In this document: piece by piece, positions 24,819-33,788 of the stretch
Layout of the letters: each line of letters opens with the position of its first letter
Position numbering within the stretch: the stretch's first letter is position 1
Source: Paenibacillus_F sp047238265
GTDB lineage: Bacteria > Bacillota > Bacilli > Paenibacillales > NBRC-103111
NCBI RefSeq assembly: GCF_047238265.1
Contig: NZ_JBDFMM010000001.1
Location: 1,798,001 to 1,862,000 of the forward strand
Direction of reading: 5' to 3'
DNA: 64,000 nucleotides
The notes under the pieces: generated by a model
Seen by the model: the letters and a program-made list of their open reading frames with translations, nothing else
Told to the model about the DNA's origin: nothing
Databases searched by the model: none
Program-made: the position numbers and the translations under genes

Positions 24819-25877
24819 ATGACTACGATGAGCAGAAGAATCTCGGTAATTCTGTTTTTTTGCTTGGTGATGCAGGCGCTTTCATTTGGGACGGGCGTGC
24901 ATGCAAGCGAGCCGCAGCCTGATTTGGTTTCTAATGGCGGATTTGAAAGTGTAAAGTCCGGGACAGGAAAGTGGGCGGCAGGAGTTGAACCCGCCGGTTG
25001 GGGGTTATGGTTGGCGAGCGGGACAGGAAAGGCCTCTGTGACCAAGGACGTTTACCATACGGGGACTCAAGCGGTCCAGCTTGAACATTCGGCTCTGAGC
25101 AGAACGGGTCTTTCTCAGGATGTATCGATTACGGGCGGACAAACGTATAAACTGAGCGTTTGGGTAAAAACAAAGGATGTCCATTCGGGCATCGGCGTGT
25201 TTGTAAGAACGCAGTTTTTTAAAAGCATCAAAGGTCTTGACGGAAAAACGCAAGATGAAAAGATAGGGTCCGGGCCTTCGACGGAAGAATTGACGGGGAC
25301 TCAAGACTGGATGAAACGGGACGTGATCATAACCAGTCCGGAGGACGCGAAGTATATCCGGCTCGAACCGTTTTTCGAAACAGGGACAGGCACGGTATGG
25401 TTCGATGATATTTCGTTAGTCAAATGGAACAGCGTGACGGGCCTGGCGCTGGACCAAACGAGCGTGACGCTGGATACAAAGCAAACCGCAAGCTTAACGG
25501 CCAAAGTAACGCCTGAAAATGTAAGCGGTTTATCGCTGCAATGGCAGGTTGACAACAAAGATGTTGTGCAGGTGGAGGCTCAGGGTCCGCTCGCTGTTAT
25601 GACAGCTTTGAAGCCGGGTAAGGCGATCGTAACGGTGATGACAGAAGACGGTGCTTTCGCGGCGGCGAGTGAAATTACAGTAAAAGAAGCAAGCATCCCA
25701 GGTGATCTTACGAACGATGGGAAAATAACGGTCGGTGATCTGGCCATGACGGCCGCACATTTCGGTAAAGATACAAGCAGCCCGGACTGGGAAATGGTAA
25801 AGGCTGCCGATGTGAACGGAGACCATAAAATCGACCGCAGTGACCTGATGTGGTTCGCGGAGCGGATTTTTCCATAA
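24819..25877 (+). CDS. Secreted carbohydrate-binding protein with Big2 and dockerin domains
   Basis: A 352-residue exported protein. The signal peptide (ISVILFFCLVMQALSFGTGV, cleavage after HAS near residue 30) is followed by a CBM4/9-like beta-sandwich (from PDLVSNGGFES to WFDDISLVKW, about 35-208), a Big2-like Ig domain (about 210-290, LDQTSVTLDTKQTASLTAKV) and a C-terminal type I dockerin (about 293-352). The dockerin has two calcium loops, DLTNDGKITVGDL and DVNGDHKIDRSDL. No catalytic domain is seen, so it is a scaffold or targeting subunit. The next gene encodes a lyase with a cohesin, the natural partner of a dockerin. ATG 24819 with GAGAGGGGAA upstream. Confidence 0.88.
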   Translation: MTTMSRRISVILFFCLVMQALSFGTGVHASEPQPDLVSNGGFESVKSGTGKWAAGVEPAGWGLWLASGTGKASVTKDVYHTGTQAVQLEHSALSRTGLSQDVSITGGQTYKLSVWVKTKDVHSGIGVFVRTQFFKSIKGLDGKTQDEKIGSGPSTEELTGTQDWMKRDVIITSPEDAKYIRLEPFFETGTGTVWFDDISLVKWNSVTGLALDQTSVTLDTKQTASLTAKVTPENVSGLSLQWQVDNKDVVQVEAQGPLAVMTALKPGKAIVTVMTEDGAFAAASEITVKEASIPGDLTNDGKITVGDLAMTAAHFGKDTSSPDWEMVKAADVNGDHKIDRSDLMWFAERIFP

Positions 25878-25911
25878 GTCAGTGACATGAACGAAAGGAG
25901 TGTATAATTTT

Positions 25912-28900
25912 ATGAAAAAGTTTATTTTGCGATATGCTGTCATTGCGTTAACGATAATCGCGCTCGTTTCTACCTCTTTTCCGGTTTCTGTTCTGGCCGC
26001 GCAGCCGGACCCGATTGATTCCATGAGGGACAAGTGGGCTGCGTTTTTGACGGGCGGCAGGCAAATCGACTTGAACGATGAAGATATCCGTCAAGCGGTG
26101 GAGGCTAACGCCAAAAAGGTAACCAACGCCCAAAAAACCGGCTTTTGGGACCTGCTCCTTAAAGACCCGGCACGCAAGTCGTTGTGGGCGGATTATGGGA
26201 GTACGACGGATTCAAGCCATATTACTCTTTCGTATAACCGGTTGAAAGACATGGCGATTGCCTACTCGACTCAAGGCTCGGACTTGTACCGGAATGAGCA
26301 GCTAAAACAAGATATTATCGCGGGTTTGGATTGGATGTATACGAACCGATTTAATGAGAATAAAGCGAAATACAACAACTGGTGGGACTGGGAGATCGGA
26401 TCGCCCCTGTCTCTCGGCGATATTATGACGCTCATGTACGATCACCTTTCTCCTGAGCAAGTTGCCCGGTATACCCGGACGGTTGACAAGTTTGTACCCG
26501 ATCCCACCCTGCGGCTGGGAAGCACATTGAAAGAAACAGGCGCAAACCTTTTGGATAAAGCATTGGCGGTATTGATCCGGGGAGTTATCGGCAAAAGTGA
26601 AACGAAAATCGTTCAGGCACGGAGCTCCATTAGCCCGGTGTTCCCGCCGGTGACAAGCGGCGACGGTTTTTATGCCGACGGTTCTTTTATTCAGCATAAC
26701 AATATTGCGTATACCGGAAGCTACGGCAGCGTCCTGCTTGGCGATATCGCTAAGCTTTTGACGATATTGAATGATTCGCCTTGGCCGATTCAAGATCCGA
26801 ACTTGGTGAATGCGTACGATTGGATCACCAATTCGTTCGAGCCGCTCGTTTACGGCGGACATATGATGGAAATGGTCAGCGGGCGGGCGGTATCGCGGTA
26901 TAACAACAATACCCGCGGAACTGCGTGGACCATTAACCGGATGTCACAATTCGCTCCTCCCGAGCTTGCGGCGCGTTACAAAAGCATGGTCAAAGAATGG
27001 GTTTTATCGGATACGAGTATGTCCAACAAATATGAGGGCATGCCGATTCGGGATCTTGTTCTTTTTAAAGCTTTAATGAAGGATACGTCCGTCGTCCCGC
27101 GCGGGGATTTGATTGTCCATCATCAATTTTCGGCGATGGATCGTGTTGTTCATGCGCGCCAAGGATATGCCTACGCCATCAGTATGTCGTCCTCGCGGAT
27201 TTCCAACTACGAGGGGGGAATCAACGGCGAGCATACGAAGGGCTGGTACACGGGTGACGGCATGACGTATTTGTACAACAACGATGCCGCTCAGTTCAGG
27301 GACGCCTTCTGGCCGACGGTGAATTCATACCGGATGCCGGGAACAACCTCCGACGGCCTGCCCAGAACAGGCAGTAAAGTAACCTCGAAAAGCTGGGTCG
27401 GCGGAGCATCGATAGACGGGCTGTATGGTGCGGCAGGAATGGATCTGGCTCCGCCGGGAAGTAAATTAACGGGAAAAAAATCGTGGTTTATGTTCGATAA
27501 CGAGATTGTCGCATTGGGAGCGGGAATCGCAACTTCCGACAGCCGAAAAGTCGAAACGATTGTTGAGAACCGGATGATTAATGCGGCAGGAAACAACAAG
27601 CTGATTGTGAACGGAGAGGCGATGCCGAGTGATTTGGGCTGGTCCAAAAATCTTGCAGGAGTGAAATGGGCCAACTTGCAAGGTACGGAAGCCGGGGCCG
27701 ATATCGGCTATTATTTTCCCGCAACGGCAAATGTCAGCGCTTTACGGGAGGCGAGGAGCGGTTCGTGGAGAGATATCAATCCGACAGGCCCGACGGATAT
27801 CATCACGCGTAATTATGTAAGCTTAGCGATCGATCATGGAACCAAGCCGGCCGATCAATCTTATTCCTACGTGCTGCTGCCTGCTTTAAATGCGGCGGCT
27901 ACCCAATCTTATAGTGAAAACCCCGATGTCCGTATCTTGAGCAACACGGCGCAAATACAAGGTGTTCAAGAAACCAAATTGGGCTTGACCGGCGTTCATT
28001 TTTGGGTACCGGGGACGCTGGATCGCATACGCGCTTACCAGCCTGTTTCGCTTATGGTGAAGGAAAAAGGCGATGAGCTTACGATTTCGGTGTCAGACCC
28101 GACGCAGTCCCAGTCCAAAGTGAAAGTGGAGCTGGCAGTTGCCGCTTCGCAAGTTCTTGTGAGTGATCCCGGCGTGAAAGTATTGCGGATGCTGCCAACC
28201 CTGCAGCTGGAAGTGGATACGAGAGGTACTTTGGGAAAAAGCCATAGTATTCAATTGAAAATTAACCCGAATCAGGAAGTGGAGCTTCCCGGGGAAAACG
28301 ATTATGAACCGGATCCGGCCGCAAAGGTTCGAATTCCGGTCACGGAAGACACATTCGTCAATGGCGGGACGGATGCGAACAACAATTTCGGAACGAGAGG
28401 CTATTTAAATATTCGAAATGGGAGCGGTAACACAGACCGCAAAGTTTTTCTGAAATTCGGGCTGCCTTCCTCTTTGCAGGAAATTCATTCTGTCAGCCTT
28501 AATGTGTATGGGGAAACGAAAGACGGAAGCGGCAATATCTCGGATATTGGCGTTTATGAGGTGCCCGACGATAGCTGGACAGAAACAACCTTAACTTATG
28601 CGAATAAGCCGGCACCAGGTAAACAAATGGATGTGGCTACGTTCACAACACCCGAACAATGGCGTACATTCGATGTGACTCCGTTCGTGCTGACCCAGCA
28701 GCAAGGAGACAAAGTGGCAAGCTTTGCCTTGCAGCAGGTCGGAAGTAACCTGGCTTCAACGATTCGGAGCCGCAAAAGTGAAGAAGGAAAATATCAGGCT
28801 TATTTGGAAGTGCTGCTTAAAGACACGAAAGCGCCTGCAACCTCCGTGCGTGTAGATGGAAATAGCGGAGCCGATCAAGTGAATTACAAGGACGTGATCC

Positions 28901-30312
28901 TTCACTTTAGCGCGGCGGACGATCCGAACGGCTGGGGTGTTTTGAGGAGCGAGTATCGAATTAATGGCGGGAAATGGACGGCCGTTAAAGCGGGTCAGGT
29001 CGTTATTCGAGAAAAAGGTGTGCATAACATCGAATACCGCTCGATAGACAAGGCCGGCAATATGGAAGAAGCACAGAAATTGACCGTCGTCCTGGCCAAT
29101 GCGGATACGGAATTAAACGGAAATCAGACAGTCATTAAGGGTGAGCCGCTGATTGTTACCTACCGAATCAAAAAAGCCGTGAGCGATATGTATGCCCATG
29201 ACTTGACACTCGATTATGATGCTCATGTGCTGGAATTTGTCTCTGCCGAGTCTATGCAAAAAGGCGTATCCATCCTCAAGTCGAAGACGGAAGATACCGG
29301 TCGTCTGCGGCTCGTGATTGCCGGCGAAGGACAAGAAATCCAAGGGAACGCCGACCTATTGAAGCTTACATTTAAAGCAAAAAAAGCAACGGAGGCTGTA
29401 AGCGGCAAGATTGAGGTGGTCCAAGCGATCCTTTCCGATAAACAGGGGAGCGAAATGGCTGTGACGCCGAGTTCTCTTCATTTTAGCGTCCAAGCTTCAA
29501 CAGAAGAGCCTGGTCCGGTTAAACCTAACCCGGGAGATAACGGCAATGGAGATGGAAACGGGGGCGGAACCGATAACGGAAATGGTAATGGAAACGGAAA
29601 CGGCAGTGGGACAGGCATTGATAACGGAAATGGCAACGGAAGCGGTAACGGAACCAATAACGGTAACGGAAATGGTAATGGGAACGGTAATGGCAACGGA
29701 AACGGAAACGGAAACACGGAAAATGGAGGCCATGTACAGCCCGGAATTCCAACGGACAACCCAAACGATAACGAAGCCATCGCCCTTAATGATTTGAACG
29801 GTCATTGGGCAAAAGATAAAATACAAGAAGCGGCTAAAAAAGGGTTGATTTTAGGATATCCCGACGGATCATTCCAGCCGGACAAGAAGATCACACGCGC
29901 CGAATTTACCTCCTTGCTCGTCAGAGGATTAAAACTGGATGAAGAGGCCGAGCTAGCGTTCAGCGACCAGGATCTAAATGATCACTGGGCAAAGACGGAC
30001 ATCGCTAAGGCGGTTAAAAAGGGAATTGTCTCCGGTTATCAAGACAACACATTCCGTGCTGAAAGGGACATAACGAGAGTTGAGCTTACGGTGATGGCCG
30101 TGAAGTCACTGAATTTGGCGGAGGAATCACCGGATTTAACATCGTTCGTTGACCGAGCCGATATTCCCGTCTGGGCACGGGGATGGGTAGCAGCGGCGGT
30201 AAGCAAAGGTCTCGTTACAGGGCGGGATAACCAAACATTCGCTCCTCTGGCACCGGCAACTCGCGCGGAAGCGGTTGTCATTCTTCTGAATTTATTATCC
30301 TTGAAGAAGTAG
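25912..30312 (+). CDS. SLH-anchored polysaccharide lyase family 8 protein with cohesin domain
   Basis: A 1466-residue secreted enzyme. After a signal peptide (about 1-29) comes an alpha/alpha-barrel with PL8 signatures: NNWWDWEIGSP (N155/N156), DGSFIQHNNIAYTGSYG with H262 and Y271 nine residues apart as in hyaluronate, chondroitin and xanthan lyases, and SGRAVSR. Next are a beta-sandwich lyase part, a DNRLRE/CBM96-like domain (about 804-970, EDTFVNGGTDANNNFGTRGY), an OmpL47-like Ig domain (about 973-1063), a cohesin-like domain (about 1065-1193), a (GN)n linker (about 1210-1275) and three SLH domains (about 1293-1466) that bind secondary cell wall polymer. Substrate cannot be fixed; xanthan- or glycosaminoglycan-like polymers are candidates. 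Start ATG 25912 with AAAGGAG. Lower G+C than the backbone. Confidence 0.9.
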   Translation: MKKFILRYAVIALTIIALVSTSFPVSVLAAQPDPIDSMRDKWAAFLTGGRQIDLNDEDIRQAVEANAKKVTNAQKTGFWDLLLKDPARKSLWADYGSTTDSSHITLSYNRLKDMAIAYSTQGSDLYRNEQLKQDIIAGLDWMYTNRFNENKAKYNNWWDWEIGSPLSLGDIMTLMYDHLSPEQVARYTRTVDKFVPDPTLRLGSTLKETGANLLDKALAVLIRGVIGKSETKIVQARSSISPVFPPVTSGDGFYADGSFIQHNNIAYTGSYGSVLLGDIAKLLTILNDSPWPIQDPNLVNAYDWITNSFEPLVYGGHMMEMVSGRAVSRYNNNTRGTAWTINRMSQFAPPELAARYKSMVKEWVLSDTSMSNKYEGMPIRDLVLFKALMKDTSVVPRGDLIVHHQFSAMDRVVHARQGYAYAISMSSSRISNYEGGINGEHTKGWYTGDGMTYLYNNDAAQFRDAFWPTVNSYRMPGTTSDGLPRTGSKVTSKSWVGGASIDGLYGAAGMDLAPPGSKLTGKKSWFMFDNEIVALGAGIATSDSRKVETIVENRMINAAGNNKLIVNGEAMPSDLGWSKNLAGVKWANLQGTEAGADIGYYFPATANVSALREARSGSWRDINPTGPTDIITRNYVSLAIDHGTKPADQSYSYVLLPALNAAATQSYSENPDVRILSNTAQIQGVQETKLGLTGVHFWVPGTLDRIRAYQPVSLMVKEKGDELTISVSDPTQSQSKVKVELAVAASQVLVSDPGVKVLRMLPTLQLEVDTRGTLGKSHSIQLKINPNQEVELPGENDYEPDPAAKVRIPVTEDTFVNGGTDANNNFGTRGYLNIRNGSGNTDRKVFLKFGLPSSLQEIHSVSLNVYGETKDGSGNISDIGVYEVPDDSWTETTLTYANKPAPGKQMDVATFTTPEQWRTFDVTPFVLTQQQGDKVASFALQQVGSNLASTIRSRKSEEGKYQAYLEVLLKDTKAPATSVRVDGNSGADQVNYKDVILHFSAADDPNGWGVLRSEYRINGGKWTAVKAGQVVIREKGVHNIEYRSIDKAGNMEEAQKLTVVLANADTELNGNQTVIKGEPLIVTYRIKKAVSDMYAHDLTLDYDAHVLEFVSAESMQKGVSILKSKTEDTGRLRLVIAGEGQEIQGNADLLKLTFKAKKATEAVSGKIEVVQAILSDKQGSEMAVTPSSLHFSVQASTEEPGPVKPNPGDNGNGDGNGGGTDNGNGNGNGNGSGTGIDNGNGNGSGNGTNNGNGNGNGNGNGNGNGNGNTENGGHVQPGIPTDNPNDNEAIALNDLNGHWAKDKIQEAAKKGLILGYPDGSFQPDKKITRAEFTSLLVRGLKLDEEAELAFSDQDLNDHWAKTDIAKAVKKGIVSGYQDNTFRAERDITRVELTVMAVKSLNLAEESPDLTSFVDRADIPVWARGWVAAAVSKGLVTGRDNQTFAPLAPATRAEAVVILLNLLSLKK

Positions 30313-30380
30313 TTCGGACGAATGAGTATTTTGATATGTAAAAAGCAGGAGACTCTCATGTAGGTTACGTAAGATAATTT

Positions 30381-30453
30381 CCCCTTCGGTAGACAACGAT
30401 ATGTAGACATCGGCTAGGATGGTCTTTATGTTGTCTGTTTGAAGGGGTTTTTT
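30381..30453 (+). terminator. Long two-step hairpin terminator after the lyase gene
   Basis: CCCCTTC pairs with GAAGGGG, and inside it AGACAAC with GTTGTCT, followed by TTTTTT. The internal 32-base loop makes it larger than a simple terminator. Confidence 0.65.
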
Positions 30454-30462
30454 ATAGCCGGA

Positions 30463-30705
30463 TTAATAAAGAGTTGGAACGGGTGAACAATCGAAAATAG
30501 AAGCCAGTCTTGGATCGAACCGGTAACGGGCCCAGAAAGCCCCGTTCCATCGGTAACCTGAAGCTTCGTTGAACGATACATGAATTGGATAGAACCAGAA
30601 TCTCTCACCGGTCCAGAGCTGAACATAAGTTAGTTTATATAAACACGGATTGGGCTGCACGAATGCAGGGGGATGAGGTGGCGGCAGGGGTTGTAAAAAT
30701 GACAT
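30463..30705 (-). CDS. Small Pro/aromatic-rich conserved hypothetical protein
   Basis: An 80-residue protein with a Pro-rich N-terminus (FLQPLPPPHPPAFVQP) and an aromatic core (YVQLWTGERFWFYPIHV, GYRWNGAFW). Small proteins with a PPP..CLY.YTYI.L..G..FWFYP pattern are common in Bacillus and Paenibacillus; their role is unknown. Start ATG at 30705 on the minus strand with AAAGGAGTGGAATCC. Convergent with the lyase gene. Confidence 0.7.
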   Translation of the reverse strand: MSFLQPLPPPHPPAFVQPNPCLYKLTYVQLWTGERFWFYPIHVSFNEASGYRWNGAFWARYRFDPRLASIFDCSPVPTLY

Positions 30706-30974
30706 TGGATTCCACTCCTTTAGTCAGGTATTCATAAGAAAATTCATATTTCAAGATATGTAGGTGAATAACTATTGACTATGCTGATGCCTATTGACAG
30801 CTCCTGAATTTTGGGTTCCGATAGCCCGGTATATGAAAGCCGGCCTACTTTTTATCAGTTGTAATTGACAAATTTTCTCTGAAGAACTAACCTTATTGGA
30901 AGATAGAGGAAGAGCGGGCGCCAATGTTCGGTCTTTTTTCGCGCGAAATTTAAATACATAAAGGACGTGTTCCG

Positions 30975-31928
30975 ATGTCAAAAAGGTTGTTTAACTATGT
31001 GGGGATGCTGCTGGTCTTATCTTTTTTGTTTACAGGTCCGGGAAATGTCAGAGCGGATAACTTTACGGATACGGAAGAAGAAATCGGAGTCATTTTAGAC
31101 GCAAAGTGGGTTAAATTTGACAGTCCGCCATTTATGGAAAACTCGACGACACTTGTTCCATTCCGGCCTATTTTTGAAAGGATGAATCTGAACGTCACTT
31201 GGGATGAACAGACCCGGACCGTAAAAGGGGAGAAAGGGGATACTTTAATTGAATTGCAAATTGATAACCCCGTCGCAAAGGTGAACGGTCAATTTATTAA
31301 GCTGCCTGTGGCCCCCAAGCTAAAGGACGGGTATACGTTTGTTCCTTTGAGATTTGTTTCGGAATCTGCAGGAGCGAAGGTGGAATGGGACCCGAATAGG
31401 AAGGATGCGATGATCTATAGCAAGAACGAATATACGAGTACCGATAACAAGTTTCGCTTTACCGCATACGGGCTCTGGAGTAATTTGGACGGAATCGATT
31501 CTATACAACCGGAAGTGGATGAACGGGCTCAAGATTATATCAGCATAGAAGATGAGGAAAATATCCGTTTGGCGCTAAAGTATTTTAATTATACGATGTT
31601 ATTTATAGCCGAGGAACCCGAAAACCAGCGGACCAAAAACTTTACGCCCAAACAATACGTGGATTCTGTCAAAAAGAAGGCGGCCGTTTCCAACGATGAT
31701 ATCCTGGATGAAAAACAAATAAGTGTGTTTGGCCATGACGCTGTCCAATTGACTTACAAAAACCATCTGGATTGGGACAGCAGAATTGATACGCTTATCG
31801 TATTCAAATCGGATTCCCAATTTTATACCATCAGGAACTCATCCTATACGGTTACTTATAAAAATTCGCTCGAAAACTTTCAGCAATTACTGCAAACGAT
31901 GAAATTTAACGAAAAGCAGTATAAGTAG
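30975..31928 (+). CDS. Exported protein with copper-amine-oxidase N-terminal (stalk) domain
   Basis: A 317-residue protein with a signal peptide (YVGMLLVLSFLFTGPGNVRA) and a copper amine oxidase N-domain repeat (FMENSTTLVPFRPIFERMNL, then KDGYTFVPLRFVSESAGAKV, about residues 55-145). This domain is frequent in Paenibacillus cell wall proteins and probably binds wall polymers; it has no oxidase activity by itself. The C-terminal half (about 150-317) is not recognised and has an alpha/beta character similar to PsbP/YqkD-like stress lipoproteins. ATG 30975 with AAAGGACGTG. Convergent with the next gene across a bidirectional terminator. Confidence 0.8.
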   Translation: MSKRLFNYVGMLLVLSFLFTGPGNVRADNFTDTEEEIGVILDAKWVKFDSPPFMENSTTLVPFRPIFERMNLNVTWDEQTRTVKGEKGDTLIELQIDNPVAKVNGQFIKLPVAPKLKDGYTFVPLRFVSESAGAKVEWDPNRKDAMIYSKNEYTSTDNKFRFTAYGLWSNLDGIDSIQPEVDERAQDYISIEDEENIRLALKYFNYTMLFIAEEPENQRTKNFTPKQYVDSVKKKAAVSNDDILDEKQISVFGHDAVQLTYKNHLDWDSRIDTLIVFKSDSQFYTIRNSSYTVTYKNSLENFQQLLQTMKFNEKQYK

Positions 31929-31940
31929 TAACTAACATCG

Positions 31941-31981
31941 AAAAAGCTCACCCCAGCCCTTGCGGCGGAGTGAGCTTTTTT
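31941..31981. terminator. Bidirectional terminator
   Basis: AAAAAGCTCAC ... GTGAGCTTTTT, an 11-base-pair perfect stem between two convergent genes, with T runs in both directions. Confidence 0.85.
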
Positions 31982-31985
31982 CCGT

Positions 31986-32909
31986 TCAGTACCTTACAGC
32001 CGCCTCCAGTAGCGTAAGCGCTGCGGCCGATGCGTTCAAATTCACATTGGCGCCGATCGGGATGGCGGCTTTGTAGTAGCCATGCCCGGAGGCAAGGTTG
32101 GTCAGCAGCGGTTTCCCCAAGGGAACGATCACTTCGCTGATGAGGTTCTCGTACGTCTTGCCGTAAGCAGTCTGGCAGTTGGTGCACTCGCCCATGACGA
32201 TACCGGCGCAAGCCTGGAACTTGCCGGCCAGCCGAAGCTGATCGACATAGCGGTACACGGTATTGACCGGCTCGTGCGTTTCTTCGAGGAGCAATATTTT
32301 CCCCGTGGTGTCGATTTCAAACGGCGTTCCCAGCGATCCTGCCAGAGAGGTGAGATTTCCTCCGATAATCGGGCCCGATACGTTGCCGGGAACTCGCCCG
32401 ATTAATGGGATACCCGGAGGGTTAGTGATGAGGCGCGGGGCCGCAACAGATGAGGTCGCCGTAAAAAATTGCTCGAAATTGTACGACGGCGTGTCCGGCC
32501 TGAAATCGATGAGCAGCAGGCTGTGAAACGTAATCAGATCCGCCAGCTTATAAAGGGTGTTCAGCAGTACAGTGATGTCGCTGTAGCCTGTCACGATCTT
32601 GGGTTTTTGCCGGATAAAAGCATAATCCAGGTACGGCAGGATGTCCGCGACGCCTACGCCGCCTCTAGTAGGAAGAATCATTTTCACGCGGGGATCGGCA
32701 TAGACCGACATAAAATCTTCCGCGCGCTCCCGGTCCGTTCCGGCGAGGTACCCGTTTGCGGAGTACACATAGCGGCCCAAAAGAACGTTGAGCCCCAAGC
32801 TTTGCAAATAAGCAATCCGTGCCTGAATGGTTTCGGCGCTCAGCGGACTGCCCAGGGTGACGATTCCGACCGTATCGCCGGGCAGCAGGGCTCCTGGCTT
32901 GATCGCCAT
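31986..32909 (-). CDS. LD-carboxypeptidase (peptidase family S66)
   Basis: A 307-residue S66 protein. Family features are PGDTVGIVTLGSPL at the N-terminus, the LPTRGGVGVADILPYLD loop, the nucleophile motif GYSDIT, the LLLEETHEP glutamate and the C-terminal SGHGYYKAAIPIGA histidine. Known members trim the terminal D-alanine from murein tetrapeptides in the cytoplasm during wall recycling, or inactivate microcin C. ATG at 32909 with GAAAGGAGGCGG. Transcribed alone. Confidence 0.9.
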   Translation of the reverse strand: MAIKPGALLPGDTVGIVTLGSPLSAETIQARIAYLQSLGLNVLLGRYVYSANGYLAGTDRERAEDFMSVYADPRVKMILPTRGGVGVADILPYLDYAFIRQKPKIVTGYSDITVLLNTLYKLADLITFHSLLLIDFRPDTPSYNFEQFFTATSSVAAPRLITNPPGIPLIGRVPGNVSGPIIGGNLTSLAGSLGTPFEIDTTGKILLLEETHEPVNTVYRYVDQLRLAGKFQACAGIVMGECTNCQTAYGKTYENLISEVIVPLGKPLLTNLASGHGYYKAAIPIGANVNLNASAAALTLLEAAVRY

Positions 32910-33076
32910 AAAACCGCCTCCTTTCCCGCTCGTTTATTACTAACGTATGAGAGAGGGAGGGGGAATAGGCTAGCAACTTGCATCAAATCCGTTGATCTAT
33001 CCGACACTGCGAAAGCGCTAGCGGATGATCTCTGATACACTTAAAGGCATACTCACTTGAATGGAGAGTCCAGACT

Positions 33077-33547
33077 ATGCGATCCGATACCCTTTGCATT
33101 ATTCCTCCCGGCAAAAGAAAACTATGGGACCGGGACCCTGCCCACGGGCCGGCACCGGCGAAACACGCTTACACGGGGACCCTGAACCGGAAAGCCAGGG
33201 CCTATGCGGAAGCATGCGGCTACGATTGGGTTATTTTATCCGCCAAACACGGCTTTCTGATGCCGGAGGATACGGTACCCGGCAATTACGACACGGCTTT
33301 CGGAGCCGCGAATGCCGGTATCATCACTTCGGAGGAACTGGCAAGGCAGTGGAAAGAGATGAGGCTGGACACCTATAAGCGGATCGAAGTGCTCGGGGGC
33401 AAAAAGTTCCGCCCGATTATCGGGGCGCTGGCGGGCACGGCACACGTGGATTTTCCTCTCGAAACCAGCCGCGGAATCGGGGATATGCTGCACTTGCTGG
33501 ATGCTTTGACAGTAGGGATGAAAAAGAGGCGGAGGAAATTTAAATAG
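33077..33547 (+). CDS. DUF6884 domain protein
   Basis: A 156-residue protein of DUF6884 type: an initial cysteine strand (LCIIPPGKRKLWDRDP), AYTGTLNRKARAYAEACG and then WVILSAKHGFLMPEDTV, with YDTAF. The function is unknown. The family occurs in bacteria and phages and has a fold reminiscent of the YaaA/DUF328 and nucleoside-related domains; this link is tentative. Start ATG 33077. It stands alone between two minus-strand genes. Confidence 0.75.
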   Translation: MRSDTLCIIPPGKRKLWDRDPAHGPAPAKHAYTGTLNRKARAYAEACGYDWVILSAKHGFLMPEDTVPGNYDTAFGAANAGIITSEELARQWKEMRLDTYKRIEVLGGKKFRPIIGALAGTAHVDFPLETSRGIGDMLHLLDALTVGMKKRRRKFK

Positions 33548-33638
33548 CCTTGTGAACATAGAGTGACTTGAGGGGCGTGCAGAATTCTCAAACACTTGGC
33601 TTTCTCAAATTTTCCAATGAAACAATTTCCTCCTGAAA

Positions 33639-33674
33639 ATAAAAAACACCACAGGCAAAAAGTCTGTGGTGTTT
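33639..33674 (-). terminator. Terminator of the ubiD-like gene
   Basis: AAACACCACAG ... CTGTGGTGTTT, an 11-base-pair stem with a 9-base loop; on the minus strand it is followed by TTTTT, about 115 bases after the ubiD-like stop. Confidence 0.8.
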
Positions 33675-33788
33675 GATGTTCCACGCCGAACTGCTGATTA
33701 GAGCCGGTACGCCCGCTTGGAGCCATGTGAAGTTCCATGCAGGCCTATCGGCCGCAGTTGCCATAAAAGATAAAATCTCCGCTGCCGC

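Noticed and set aside
29478..29826. Antisense frames rich in Phe/Pro over the Gly-Asn linker of the lyase
   Set aside because: They are produced by the repeated GGNAAY codons of the linker; no start or ribosome site.
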